Below are positions 63,879 to 64,000 of a DNA stretch of 64,000 bases, piece by piece (the stretch's first letter is position 1; every line of letters starts with the position of its first letter). The DNA is taken from NCBI GenBank assembly GCA_937944245.1, contig CALDYY010000076.1, forward strand, positions 27,000 through 90,999. Reading direction: 5' to 3'. The position numbers and the translations under genes are program-made. The notes under the pieces are model-generated. The model was not told the DNA's origin. It did no database searches and worked only from the letters and a program-made list of their open reading frames with translations. The DNA is from an uncultured Saprospiraceae bacterium (GTDB taxonomy: Bacteria; Bacteroidota; Bacteroidia; Chitinophagales; Saprospiraceae).

Positions 63879-64000
63879 ATGAAAAAAAACTTACTTACGT
63901 TACTGCTGATTGCAGTTGGTTACTCTATGTATTCGCAAATTACTTTTGATGGTAACATTAATGAAACGCAATGGGGCACTCCCTTATCCACTTCCTCAGG
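63879..64000 (+). CDS. Secreted protein, N-terminal fragment, paralogue of the GH13 neighbour
   Basis: Forty codons are visible before the window ends. They begin with a signal peptide (MKKNLLTLLLIAVGYSMYSQ), and the mature part (ITFDGNINETQWGTPLSTSSG) is clearly similar to the mature start of the divergent large GH13 protein (SIDGTFDGQSVWGTPVS). The rest of the gene is outside the window, so whether it also carries a GH13 domain is unknown. It is transcribed from a consensus promoter in the 180-base divergent region. Confidence 0.75.
   Translation, partial: MKKNLLTLLLIAVGYSMYSQITFDGNINETQWGTPLSTSS

Noticed and set aside
1..64000. tRNA genes, CRISPR arrays, insertion sequences or prophage genes
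   Set aside because: Reading the intergenic regions showed no cloverleaf-like segments with a TTCGA loop, no regularly spaced repeats, and no transposase, integrase or phage-like proteins. A tRNAscan or Infernal run would be the decisive test.

Overview
The window comes from a low-GC member of the Bacteroidota, probably a Saprospiria-type bacterium. The evidence is type IX secretion C-terminal domains (type A-like and type B), a PorV/PorQ-like porin, TonB receptors with carboxypeptidase-regulatory N-domains, A-rich leaders without Shine-Dalgarno sequences, and several promoters of the Bacteroidota form TTTG-N19-21-TAnnTTTG. Genus assignment is not possible from this sequence alone. I see no tRNA, rRNA, insertion sequence, prophage or CRISPR array. 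The segment reads as ordinary chromosome with housekeeping genes, envelope genes and two genes cut by the window edges.

Layout. 1-0.6 kb: the start of a HIT-family gene and greA. 1-9.9 kb: a reverse-strand surface cassette of a TonB receptor, a 1327-residue secreted protein and a PorV-like porin. 10.3-18.5 kb: a BCP-type peroxiredoxin and a secreted esterase-like hydrolase, then a reverse block of a TPR protein, a zinc-ribbon coiled-coil protein, a Nif3-like protein, a heptose adenylyltransferase, a geranylgeranyl-reductase-like flavoprotein and a type B T9SS cargo. 18.7-27.5 kb: a GH13 glucan enzyme, a PBP4-type peptidase, an Ate/Bpt-like transferase, a flippase, a saccharopine-dehydrogenase-like enzyme and dnaG. 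27.5-29.5 kb: pyrR-pyrB behind an unusual tandem leader. 29.7-35.1 kb: a DUF937-OmpA protein, alanine dehydrogenase, ornithine aminotransferase and a LolC/E-like permease. 35.2-39.4 kb: an aromatic amino acid operon (prephenate dehydratase, aminotransferase, prephenate dehydrogenase, DAHP synthase-chorismate mutase). 39.5-54.7 kb: envelope and unknown proteins, TerC, an M14 peptidase and an ECF sigma factor with its membrane partner. 54.9-64 kb: a multidomain haem-type lipoprotein, serC, a YgjP-like metalloprotease, and a large secreted GH13 protein facing a partial paralogue.

The best find is a complete leader-peptide attenuator in front of the aromatic operon. A consensus promoter is followed by a 20-codon ORF containing seven consecutive Phe/Tyr codons (FFYFYFF), then mutually exclusive hairpins, an intrinsic terminator with a 9-T tract, and the prephenate dehydratase gene. 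The sensed amino acids are exactly the products of the operon.

The second find is the leader of pyrR-pyrB. It holds two copies of an identical 17-nt motif, each followed at once by a different but equally paired terminator-like hairpin, which suggests a tandem RNA regulator of pyrimidine synthesis. Other points of interest are a cysteine-rich insertion in ornithine aminotransferase, an anti-sigma-like protein ending in a porin-like domain, and an Ate-family transferase without the usual N-terminal cysteines.
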